Source: Candidatus Magasanikiibacteriota bacterium
Lineage (GTDB): Bacteria; Patescibacteria; ABY1; Magasanikbacterales; 2-02-FULL-50-9b
DNA length: 64,000 bases
Direction of reading: 5' to 3'
Assembly (NCBI GenBank): GCA_903893485.1
Contig: CAITMK010000004.1
Coordinates: 1-64,000, forward strand
The translations under genes and the position numbers were made by a program. This document shows positions 58,335 through 64,000 of this stretch, piece by piece. How positions within the stretch are numbered: position 1 is the first letter of the stretch; every line of letters begins with the position of its first letter. Under the pieces are notes generated by a model. The model made no database searches. It was given only the letters and a program-made list of their open reading frames with translations, and was not told the origin of the DNA.

Positions 58335-60398
58335 ATGAATGAACGACTTTCCCTTCAAATTAACGATTTTTTAATCGAGGGACGTGACGAAGAAAAATCG
58401 CACGTCATCCTAGAAATCGCAAAACCCGTGCCCGAGGAACTCCTCACACACGGGCATTTTATTGCTTTGGCTGAAATGGCCGGCGCAACCCCAAAAACAA
58501 TCAACATGGTTCGCGCCTGGGTTGAATTTGCGATTGATGCATTTTACGGATCCGTTCCAAGCAACCTTGAACAACATTTTGAAGATTTGCTGCAGCGTTT
58601 AAATACACAAAGTTCATTATATTTAAAACAACACCCCGAAACACAGCTGCACATGGCGATTTTGGCCATTCGTGGTACCGATGTGCTTCTTTCATTTCAT
58701 GGCGCACCAAGTGTGCTTCTTTTATATCGCAAACAAGATTCGTGGCATTCCATGAATTTAGCTGAAGCCGATGCAGCGCCTGCTGCCCTGTTTTCGAACG
58801 TGCTTACGGGCACACTGCGCCCCGGCGATCGTATGTGTCTTGCATCAGGCCGTGTCATCGAATTTTTCTCGGCCGATCGCATTGCAAAACTGTGCGAAAC
58901 AAAATCAACTGCCGAAGTAGCCGAGCACATGGCACGGATTTTAAACGATCTTGCAGCCGACGTTTCTTTTGCAGGCGCGTGTATTGAGTTGGAAAAAATT
59001 ATCGAACCAGAACCCGAAGCGGAATTACCCGCACGCGTTGCTGAAGCGCCACAAAAAAAATCAATTCATTCGATGAAAGAGTTGTTGCAAAAAACTACAT
59101 CCACCGAATCTCTTTTATCGCCGCCGGTTATTTCAATTTCAAAAGATAAAGTGGTAACCGATACTTTGCGCATTGTGCAGCGTGGTGCGGTTGCGGTTGG
59201 ACGCGTCACGGTTGGTGCAATTCAAAGTACTGCCACATTTACCAAACGTAGCACGCCGCATGTTTCACGCGTCTGTCGTTCTACCTGGCAACATGTTCAT
59301 AAGTTTTTAGACGCGCGCGCTCCAAACTCGCGCAAAAATATTCAAATTGGCGTTGGCGCAATTGCCGCAATTTTACTTATTGGTGGTGGTGTTTTATTTT
59401 ATCGGAGCCACGCCGCGGGTATTGCCGCCGATCGAGCAGCACTTGCAGAAATTCAAAATGGTGTACAAGCAGCAGATGGTGCAATTACGTTTCAAAATTC
59501 AAGCCGCGCAATCGAATTAATTACCACCGCGCGCAGCCAATTTAATTTACTTTCAAAAAATGCACAGTCCGGCACTGATGGTGTTGCACTTGAGGCGTCG
59601 ATCACGAACGAAGAATTAAAAATTTATCGCGTAACACCCGTTGCATTTGAGCAAGTTGCGCCGCATACCGACGCAACACAAATTGCCGTTGTGCGTTCAA
59701 CACCATTTACACTTTCTGTGGATGGCGCGCTCAGCACCATGCGCAACGGCGCGCTCACCGCGGCAATTTCAGTGCCTGCAAAAACCAACATGTTGTTCGA
59801 TCCTGATGGCGATCGATTATTATTCCCTGGCTTAGACGGCTCAATTAAGGCGGTTGCATCGCGCACCATGGTGGCGACTGATTTAAAAATTGATCATCCT
59901 GCAGAGCAAACACATTTTGATGCAATGCAAATTTATTCTGGGCGCTTGTACGTGTACGACAGTGCGCTACAAAAAATTTATCGCTACGACAAAACGCCAA
60001 CTGGTTTTGGCAATGGTACTTCGTGGATTAAAGATAGTGGCAAACCGATGGGCGTAACCGCGCTACAAGCCGACACCTCGCTGTGGATGCTCACCAACGT
60101 TGGCGCACTTTTGAAATACACTGCCGGTAAGGCGCAACTTTTTCACCCAAGCGGCGCGGTGCCCGAATTGCAACACATCGATTCGTTTCAACTTGGTGGC
60201 GGCTCAAATAATTTGTATATTTTGGATCACGCAAATAATCGCATTGCGGTTTTGGATCGCAGTGGCGCGCTGGTTAAGCAATATCGCTTCCCTGCAGGCA
60301 GCAATTTGCGCGCGTTTGATATTGATGATAAAGAAACGACGATTTTTGGGATTTCGGATGATGGAAAGTTAATTAAATTTGCAGTTTCGGCGCAGTAA
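58335..60398 (+). CDS. Membrane protein with PP2C-like and propeller-like domains
   Basis: 687 residues from ATG at 58335. Residues about 30-210 resemble a PP2C-type phosphatase core (LHMAILAIRGTDVLLSFHGA, RPGDRMCLASGRVIEFFSA), but the metal-binding Asp of active enzymes is not evident. A membrane helix lies near residues 340-360 (IGVGAIAAILLIGGGVLFY). The C-terminal ~320 residues are repetitive and beta-rich, suggesting a 6-8-blade NHL-like propeller outside the membrane (NNLYILDHANNRIAVLDRSG). It may sense an external signal. No SD. Confidence 0.75.
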   Translation: MNERLSLQINDFLIEGRDEEKSHVILEIAKPVPEELLTHGHFIALAEMAGATPKTINMVRAWVEFAIDAFYGSVPSNLEQHFEDLLQRLNTQSSLYLKQHPETQLHMAILAIRGTDVLLSFHGAPSVLLLYRKQDSWHSMNLAEADAAPAALFSNVLTGTLRPGDRMCLASGRVIEFFSADRIAKLCETKSTAEVAEHMARILNDLAADVSFAGACIELEKIIEPEPEAELPARVAEAPQKKSIHSMKELLQKTTSTESLLSPPVISISKDKVVTDTLRIVQRGAVAVGRVTVGAIQSTATFTKRSTPHVSRVCRSTWQHVHKFLDARAPNSRKNIQIGVGAIAAILLIGGGVLFYRSHAAGIAADRAALAEIQNGVQAADGAITFQNSSRAIELITTARSQFNLLSKNAQSGTDGVALEASITNEELKIYRVTPVAFEQVAPHTDATQIAVVRSTPFTLSVDGALSTMRNGALTAAISVPAKTNMLFDPDGDRLLFPGLDGSIKAVASRTMVATDLKIDHPAEQTHFDAMQIYSGRLYVYDSALQKIYRYDKTPTGFGNGTSWIKDSGKPMGVTALQADTSLWMLTNVGALLKYTAGKAQLFHPSGAVPELQHIDSFQLGGGSNNLYILDHANNRIAVLDRSGALVKQYRFPAGSNLRAFDIDDKETTIFGISDDGKLIKFAVSAQ

Positions 60399-60536
60399 TT
60401 TTTCTTTTATCCTCTGAGGAGACGCGTCAGTTTCCCCGGCGGGAAACTGCGCTCGGCCTCGGCGCGGCTCGTCTTGGCTTCGCCAAGACTCCGGCCCGCC
60501 GCGCCTGCGGATGCTCCTCAGCGAACAAAAGAAAAA
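60399..60536. repeat. Structured repeat copy A
   Basis: Core at 60422-60513 (92 nt): hairpin CAGTTTCC/GGAAACTG, a CGGCCTCGGCGCGG stretch, hairpin GTCTTGGC/GCCAAGAC, and CGCCTGCGGAT at the end. It is flanked by inverted arms 60399-60421 and 60514-60536 that match at both ends (CTGAGGAG/CTCCTCAG; TTTTTCTTTT/AAAAGAAAAA) with a 5-base mismatch between. About nine-tenths of core positions match copy B. Confidence 0.85.
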
Positions 60537-60629
60537 CTTGCCCCAAAAAAATGCAAACGCCCACGCCGCCGTAAAGAAAGTTAGGAAATTTGTATACAGC
60601 ATGTTTATGTGAACACGGGGGCAATCAAT

Positions 60630-61394
60630 TCATTTAACCGATTCCATCGACTTGTCTTTATTATTGTATAATTTTCTAATCAACTTTCCAATTTCCATTC
60701 TCATTTCATTTGTAATCCCAACTGTTGACTGGAGATTGTTGCTCCATGCATAAATCTTAATTATTTTGGTTGATAGTGACAAATCAAATTCATAAATGTC
60801 ACAAGTCTTTTTTGCAACCAGTAGTTTTTCATGCCTGATCGGTGTCGGCTTAAAATAGTTTTTAAAAATCTCTGTTGCTTCTTTGCCATTTATTAACAAA
60901 ATTTCAACCCTTTCTTCTATAAGCTGCCTCTCCAAAAAGATAATATTACTTTGGATAAGCTGTTTTTTTGTTAAATAATCTAAACTTCTCCAAATTGGAT
61001 CTGTCGCCCATTGAATAATATCTAAATGGCAGGCCGTACCTGTATAATAAGAAACAGAAAAACCTTTAAGAATATTGTTTTCTAATTGGTCGAACCATTT
61101 TTTATACGGATTATTTTGGAAATACTTTAAACAAGTGTCAAATACTTTTTCAGCTTGTGCCTGTGTTAAACTTGATAAACTGTTTGCATTAAGAGAACTT
61201 AATGTTTCAAGCCTTCTTTGTTTTTCGACTAATTCTTTGCCGTCTTTTTGAAACTCATTTTTGCTTGGATTTATTCCAAGCGTTGCAACGGTTGCGTTTT
61301 TAATATTTCCAAAAAACACAATCGGAGTCGACCCACCTACAATAAATGAATTGTTTGCATTTGTCCTAATTCTTAATTCTGTGATTTTTTTCAT
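60630..61394 (-). CDS. AT-rich unknown protein, possibly uracil-DNA-glycosylase-like fold
   Basis: 254 residues. FFGNIKNATVATLGINPSKNE resembles the motif I region of the UDG superfamily (G-I-N-P), and VEILLINGKEATEIF a later strand. The family is not certain; the catalytic residues could not be confirmed. The gene is much AT-richer than all neighbours and lies between inverted copies of the structured repeat (A on the left, C on the right), which suggests foreign origin. No SD or clear promoter. 61395-61607 upstream contains only a short ORF. Confidence 0.6.
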   Translation of the reverse strand: MKKITELRIRTNANNSFIVGGSTPIVFFGNIKNATVATLGINPSKNEFQKDGKELVEKQRRLETLSSLNANSLSSLTQAQAEKVFDTCLKYFQNNPYKKWFDQLENNILKGFSVSYYTGTACHLDIIQWATDPIWRSLDYLTKKQLIQSNIIFLERQLIEERVEILLINGKEATEIFKNYFKPTPIRHEKLLVAKKTCDIYEFDLSLSTKIIKIYAWSNNLQSTVGITNEMRMEIGKLIRKLYNNKDKSMESVK

Positions 61395-61444
61395 AATTTA
61401 TTCAAGAATGAAGAAGAGGTTGGGTCCACATGCAGCTCGCAATA

Positions 61445-61543
61445 TTACCTTCTTACCATACTGCTATAGCCTTGTAGAAGACTTTTTATTTGCTCTGTCT
61501 CGGTTGATTTTGTAATTACTTCCCCGTAGCCGCAGTCTATCAT
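61445..61543 (-). CDS. Possible 32-residue peptide upstream of the AT-rich gene
   Basis: ATG at 61543 to TAA at 61445, beginning MIDCGYGEV and ending QGYSSMVRR. A TATTAT -10-like box lies about 10 bp upstream. Its AT-rich composition is like the following gene. It could be a leader peptide or a fragment; no family recognised. Confidence 0.3.
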   Translation of the reverse strand: MIDCGYGEVITKSTETEQIKSLLQGYSSMVRR

Positions 61544-61607
61544 ATGTTATCCGTATAATACAAAAAGGAAATAAGCCTCCCTGAAGGATTTTTATTTTGA
61601 GGTTCAT

Positions 61608-61748
61608 TTTTCTCTTTTGTTTTTTTCGGAGATATCCGGAGGCGCGGCGGGCTGGTGTCTTGCCGAAGGCAAGACGAGCCGAGCCGGGGTTAAGCGCAAA
61701 ATCGCGCTGGCGATTTTGACGCGGCTCCGAAAAAAACAAAAGAGAAAA
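61608..61748. repeat. Structured repeat copy C (inverted relative to A and B)
   Basis: Core at 61631-61725 reads on the minus strand as CGTC, hairpin AAAATCGC/GCGATTTT, CCCGGCTCGGCTC, hairpin GTCTTGCC/GGCAAGAC, CCGCGCC, CCGGAT. The same architecture as A and B, but both hairpins have changed on both sides (covariation). The arms 61608-61630 and 61726-61748 are a perfect 23-bp inverted repeat with a T/A-rich outer part. Confidence 0.85.
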
Positions 61749-61763
61749 TTCGTAGCGCAAAAC

Positions 61764-61791
61764 AAAAAACCGCCCTTTCGAGCGGCCTTTT
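61764..61791 (-). terminator. Terminator of rplJL
   Basis: Minus strand GCCGCTC/GGGCGGT stem with GAAA loop and TTTTTT, about 20 bp after the rplL stop. Confidence 0.88.
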
Positions 61792-61809
61792 TGTTTCGGA
61801 AAAGAAAAA

Positions 61810-62211
61810 TTATTTAACAGCTACCTTAGCACCTGCTTCTTCCAATTTCTTTTTCAATTCTTCTGCTTCTGCTTTGCCAACTGCTTCCTTAACAGCCTTT
61901 GGAGCTGCGTCTACGAGGCCTTTAGCTTCTGCGAGACCCAAACCGGTTACTTCGCGAACTACTTTAATAACACCGATTTTGTTTGCACCTGCTTCGAGGA
62001 GTTCAACAGTAAATTCTGTTTTTTCTTCTGCTGCAGCTGCTGGACCTGCTGCTGGACCTGCCATCATCATGGCTGGAGCTGCTGCAGATACGCCGTAGTG
62101 ATCTTCAAGAACTTTAACAAGTTCTGAAAGGTCGAGAACTGAGAGCTTGTCGATTGATTCGATCAAACCAGCAAATTTTGCTGGGATTTCTTTCTTTGTT
62201 TCGTCTGACAT
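61810..62211 (-). CDS. rplL: 50S ribosomal protein L7/L12
   Basis: 133 residues. The N-terminal dimerisation domain (SIDKLSVLDLSELVKVLEDH), an Ala/Gly/Pro hinge (AAPAMMMAGPAAGPAAAAEE) and the C-terminal globular domain (KTEFTVELLEAGANKIGVIK; EVTGLGLAEAKGLVDAAPKA) match L7/L12. It is the stalk protein that recruits elongation factors. Eleven bp after rplJ. No SD. Confidence 0.97.
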   Translation of the reverse strand: MSDETKKEIPAKFAGLIESIDKLSVLDLSELVKVLEDHYGVSAAAPAMMMAGPAAGPAAAAEEKTEFTVELLEAGANKIGVIKVVREVTGLGLAEAKGLVDAAPKAVKEAVGKAEAEELKKKLEEAGAKVAVK

Positions 62212-62222
62212 ATATAATTAGA

Positions 62223-62750
62223 TTAAGCTTGAGCTTTTTTTTCTTCGATTGCGTGAAGCGCGGTAACAAAACCACGAGTAACGCCAGCAAGTGTACCCAC
62301 GAGGCCAGACAATGGCGCATTGATAACGCCAACGAGCTGTCCGAGGAGCTGCTGTTTGGTTGGAAGTGCGGCGAGTGCTTTCACACCTGCTGCGTCAATG
62401 AATTTACCCTCGAGCAAACCGCCCAAGATTTGAATCGTTGTTACTTCTTTACCGATGTTTGCAATAAGTGTAGCGGCGCTGATTTCATCGTTCATGCCAA
62501 ATGCGACTGCAACGTTGCCGTCCATAGCTTTTGCGTTGATTTCATAGCCTGCTGCTTTTGCTGCCAGTGTGATGAGTGTCTTTTTTGCCACTACATAATC
62601 AACACCAACTTTTTCTGCACCGCGACGTACTTTTGATACATCTTTTACGGTGACGCCTTTGTAGTTTACAAAAACCACGGCTTTTGATTTCTTAAAAGCT
62701 TCGGTCAGTTCTGCAAGGGCGACTTCTTTTTGTGAGCGTGTTTTTGCCAT
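62223..62750 (-). CDS. rplJ: 50S ribosomal protein L10
   Basis: 175 residues from ATG at 62750. It starts MAKTRSQKEVALAELTEAF, then KSKAVVFVNYKGVTVKDVS, VGVDYVVAKKTLITLAAK and the C-terminal helix NAPLSGLVGTLAGVTRGFVTA that anchors L12 dimers. Autoregulation by L10-L12 binding to its leader is expected, and a leader fits it. No rplK/rplA in front; the structured repeat sits there. Confidence 0.96.
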   Translation of the reverse strand: MAKTRSQKEVALAELTEAFKKSKAVVFVNYKGVTVKDVSKVRRGAEKVGVDYVVAKKTLITLAAKAAGYEINAKAMDGNVAVAFGMNDEISAATLIANIGKEVTTIQILGGLLEGKFIDAAGVKALAALPTKQQLLGQLVGVINAPLSGLVGTLAGVTRGFVTALHAIEEKKAQA

Positions 62751-62764
62751 ACAAAAAATTTGCG

Positions 62765-62880
62765 GCTTAACCGCAAACGTGAGATCACCCCGACCTTTAC
62801 CTAAAAGTGTAGAGTGGATGGCCTCGGCGGGACTTATGGGCATTTTTTGGCGCCCAGCCTGCTGTCTGCGGTAGTGAGGA
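62765..62880 (-). ncRNA. L10 leader (ribosomal autoregulation)
   Basis: The rplJ 5'-UTR has the L10-leader signature: GCAGACAGCAGG, then a hairpin (GGGCGCC...) and CCCGCCGAGG, followed by a GCGGTTAAGCCGC hairpin near the ATG. L10(L12) would bind it and reduce translation. Confidence 0.8.
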
Positions 62881-62881
62881 C

Positions 62882-62910
62882 ATATTACCGAATTAAGTTG
62901 CTTGTGTCAA
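62882..62910 (-). promoter_or_regulatory. Promoter of rplJL
   Basis: Minus strand TTGACA (62905-62910), 17 bp, TAATAT (62882-62887). It is inside the left arm of repeat copy B. Confidence 0.8.
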
Positions 62911-63069
62911 GTCTGAAAGTTCCCTCTGGCACACGTGTCAGTTTGCCCGGCGGCAAACTGCACTCGGCCTCGGCGCGGGCTCGTCTTGGCTGCGCCAAGA
63001 CACCGGCCCGCCGCGCCTGCGGATGGTGCCAGAGGGAACTTTCAGACTTGAGTAACTCAATCCGGTAAT
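62884..63069. repeat. Structured repeat copy B
   Basis: Core 62933-63025 (93 nt): CAGTTTGCC/GGCAAACTG hairpin, CGGCCTCGGCGCGG, GTCTTGGC/GCCAAGAC hairpin, CGCCTGCGGAT. Inner arms 62907-62932 and 63026-63051 are a 26-bp perfect inverted repeat. Outside them a weaker match continues: ATTACCGAATTAAGT on the left against ACTCAATCCGGTAAT on the right. The left arm contains the rplJ promoter; the right arm is its decayed inverted copy. Confidence 0.85.
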
Positions 63070-63082
63070 TAACCACAAAATA

Positions 63083-63111
63083 TTGACAAAATGGCTAAAA
63101 TGTGATATATT
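63083..63111 (+). promoter_or_regulatory. Promoter of orphan gene 63187
   Basis: TTGACA (63083-63088), 17 bp, TATATT (63106-63111), giving a ~70-nt leader with GGAGG before the ATG. Confidence 0.8.
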
Positions 63112-63186
63112 GCTACGTTGTGCGATTAAGCGGTTATGCACGACCTGAGCAACAAAACCGCGAGAAATTGAAAATTGGAGGCTTTA

Positions 63187-63558
63187 ATGGATACGAGTAC
63201 TACAACTACGGCGCCCTGGCATAGCCCGGACGGAAAGGCGGATCGCATCAAGGCGATCTGGGGCGACAATGTCCCCGATTACCTCTGGTACGCGGTTTTG
63301 AACCCGCTCACGAAGGAGCAGCAGCTCGAAATCATCGCGCTCGTCGAAAACGAGATGTTCGCGGCCGATAACCGTCCTGATTTCGGCAGCATCGAGTGGC
63401 ATTTTGGCAAAGTGCCCGCTACCGAAGGCAAAACGGAACTTCGCGTGCGCGGCGCCGACAAGCTCCTGCTTTCCCTGGAAATCAAAGGAGTGACGCTGCC
63501 GCTGCATGTCGTCGGCCACAAAAGACAGCCCGCGACGCGCATCGACTTCACGGCGTAG
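63187..63558 (+). CDS. G+C-rich orphan protein, function unknown
   Basis: 123 residues from ATG at 63187; SD GGAGG with a 5-base spacer decides the start over the upstream ATG at 63175. No motif, signal peptide or membrane helix. A Trp/Asp-rich N-terminal half (WGDNVPDYLWYAVLNPLTKE) and a beta-rich C-terminal half (LLLSLEIKGVTLPLHVVG) suggest a small folded domain. It has its own TTGACA promoter and terminator and lies beside repeat copy B. Composition is G+C-rich. Confidence 0.75.
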   Translation: MDTSTTTTAPWHSPDGKADRIKAIWGDNVPDYLWYAVLNPLTKEQQLEIIALVENEMFAADNRPDFGSIEWHFGKVPATEGKTELRVRGADKLLLSLEIKGVTLPLHVVGHKRQPATRIDFTA

Positions 63559-63586
63559 CGCGCCCCGCCCGGCAATCACGCCGACC

Positions 63587-63632
63587 AACCCCATCCCGCT
63601 TCGGTCATCGACTGGAGTGGGGTGTTTTATTT
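63587..63632 (+). terminator. Terminator of orphan gene 63187
   Basis: Imperfect long stem with CCCCA/TGGGG base (63589-63622), followed by TGTTTTATTTT. Confidence 0.7.
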
Positions 63633-63647
63633 TACAAAAATTTAAAT

Positions 63648-63686
63648 AAAAAAACACCTCATACTCCTGGGCCCAGGAATATGAGG
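63648..63686 (-). terminator. Terminator of a minus-strand unit entering from the right edge
   Basis: Nearly perfect 15-bp stem CCTCATATTCCTGG / CCAGGAGTATGAGG on the minus strand, followed by TGTTTTTTTA. Confidence 0.88.
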
Positions 63687-63698
63687 CATGGTGTGCGA

Positions 63699-63788
63699 TC
63701 AGCTTGGCTGAGGTTTGTCGGAGGGTTTCCCTTTCCGAATACGCGACACCGTCTGTTTCGTGGAGGTATTTGCACCCCGCTGTTGCAT
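63699..63788 (-). CDS. Possible 29-residue basic peptide
   Basis: ATG at 63788 to TGA at 63699, Lys/Ser/Pro-rich end (RKGKPSDKPQPS), just before a strong terminator. The frame is open back to the stop of the upstream reading at 63852, so it could also be the tail of a gene with a different start. Weak. Confidence 0.3.
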   Translation of the reverse strand: MQQRGANTSTKQTVSRIRKGKPSDKPQPS

Positions 63789-63851
63789 ATTGAGCTGCTT
63801 GTGGCGGGCAGAAACTTGCGCTCCTGCTGAGAGTGCGCAAAGGGTACCCAG

Positions 63852-64000
63852 TTAACCACAGCACTGTTTCGTGCAGCCCATACAACCGAACCCACCGACA
63901 AGGAGTTTAACCCTGTCATCGCAACTGCACGTCCCACAAGGGGTTCGATGCACTGCGCGATTTGCCCGCACGGACACCATCGGTGGTTTTTCAGACTGTT
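63852..64000 (-). CDS. C-terminal part of a Cys-rich protein, cut by the window edge
   Basis: Reading from the right edge, 49 residues end in a Cys-rich tail CGTCSCDDRVK and GCMGCTKQCCG, then TAA at 63852. The Cys spacing suggests metal binding or disulfides. Another frame across the same bases is also open, so the call is tentative. It shares the G+C-rich look of the orphan units, and the terminator at 63648-63686 would end its transcript. Confidence 0.4.
   Translation of the reverse strand, partial: QSEKPPMVSVRANRAVHRTPCGTCSCDDRVKLLVGGFGCMGCTKQCCG

Noticed and set aside
62814..63068. ORFs of 60-85 codons within the structured repeats (also at 60369-60624 and 61464-61817)
   Set aside because: They follow the G+C-rich palindromic core in several frames, give Arg/Ala-rich low-quality peptides and have no start signals.
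63184..63885. 233-residue minus-strand ORF across the right-end units
   Set aside because: It is antisense to the orphan gene at 63187, crosses both terminators and has no plausible start region.
1..64000. CRISPR arrays, insertion sequences with transposase, rRNA genes
   Set aside because: None seen: no regularly spaced direct repeats, no transposase or integrase motif, no rRNA sequence recognised.

Overview
The window looks like a chromosomal segment of a Candidate Phyla Radiation (Patescibacteria) bacterium, most likely Parcubacteria-like. This is inferred from the protein set: a DUF4012 protein, a DUF5652-type mini membrane protein, a short HrcA, a signal-less ApbE, many unrecognised coiled-coil proteins, and a remnant of a diversity-generating retroelement (DGR). 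Most genes are moderately AT-rich, are packed head to tail with 4-8 bp overlaps, and have no visible Shine-Dalgarno (SD) sequence. Promoters repeatedly fit TTGACA-17-TATAAT.

Layout. 1-2.57 kb: dnaK (cut by the edge), grpE and hrcA behind a perfect CIRCE operator. 2.6-7.2 kb: an operon of a YidC-like insertase, an SPFH protein and two related coiled-coil proteins. 7.2-13.1 kb: NDH-2, an amino acid permease, a metal ABC transporter, prepilin peptidase and UppP. 13.1-26.6 kb: housekeeping genes (ppa, ileS, proS, an NRAMP-like transporter, a polysaccharide deacetylase, a HI0933-like flavoprotein) alternating with isolated G+C-rich orphan genes that do carry strong SD sites. 26.6-36.3 kb: doxX and engB, then a nine-gene MarR-headed operon that joins a DHA2 drug pump and two HlyD proteins to a flavin redox module (FMN-binding protein, ApbE, RnfD/FNR fusion) and an ATP-grasp ligase. 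36.3-38.8 kb: a nucleoside-salvage operon behind an attenuator-like leader. 38.8-42 kb: a GT2-like protein and two unknown proteins. 42-43.8 kb: the DGR remnant, in which the target gene is joined directly to a 5'-truncated reverse transcriptase. 43.8-45.4 kb: tRNA-Trp, Thr(UGU), Tyr and Thr(GGU), plus rpmG. 45.4-60.4 kb: tpiA, an M16 peptidase, glyS, frr, a DNA polymerase III delta'-like gene, and a cell-surface cluster (GT4, MreB, DUF4012, GT2, PP2C-like/propeller protein). 60.4-63.1 kb: rplJL with an L10 leader, an AT-rich probable transferred gene, and three copies of an unusual structured repeat. 63.1-64 kb: two further G+C-rich units.

Most notable: (1) a ~93-nt repeat with a conserved core, covarying hairpins and copy-specific inverted arms, one arm of which is an inverted, decayed copy of the neighbouring rplJ promoter; (2) at least seven single-gene G+C-rich units with their own SD sites, usually their own promoter and terminator, in an otherwise SD-less genome; (3) the collapsed DGR; (4) the MarR/efflux/flavin operon. 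No CRISPR array, rRNA or transposase gene was seen.
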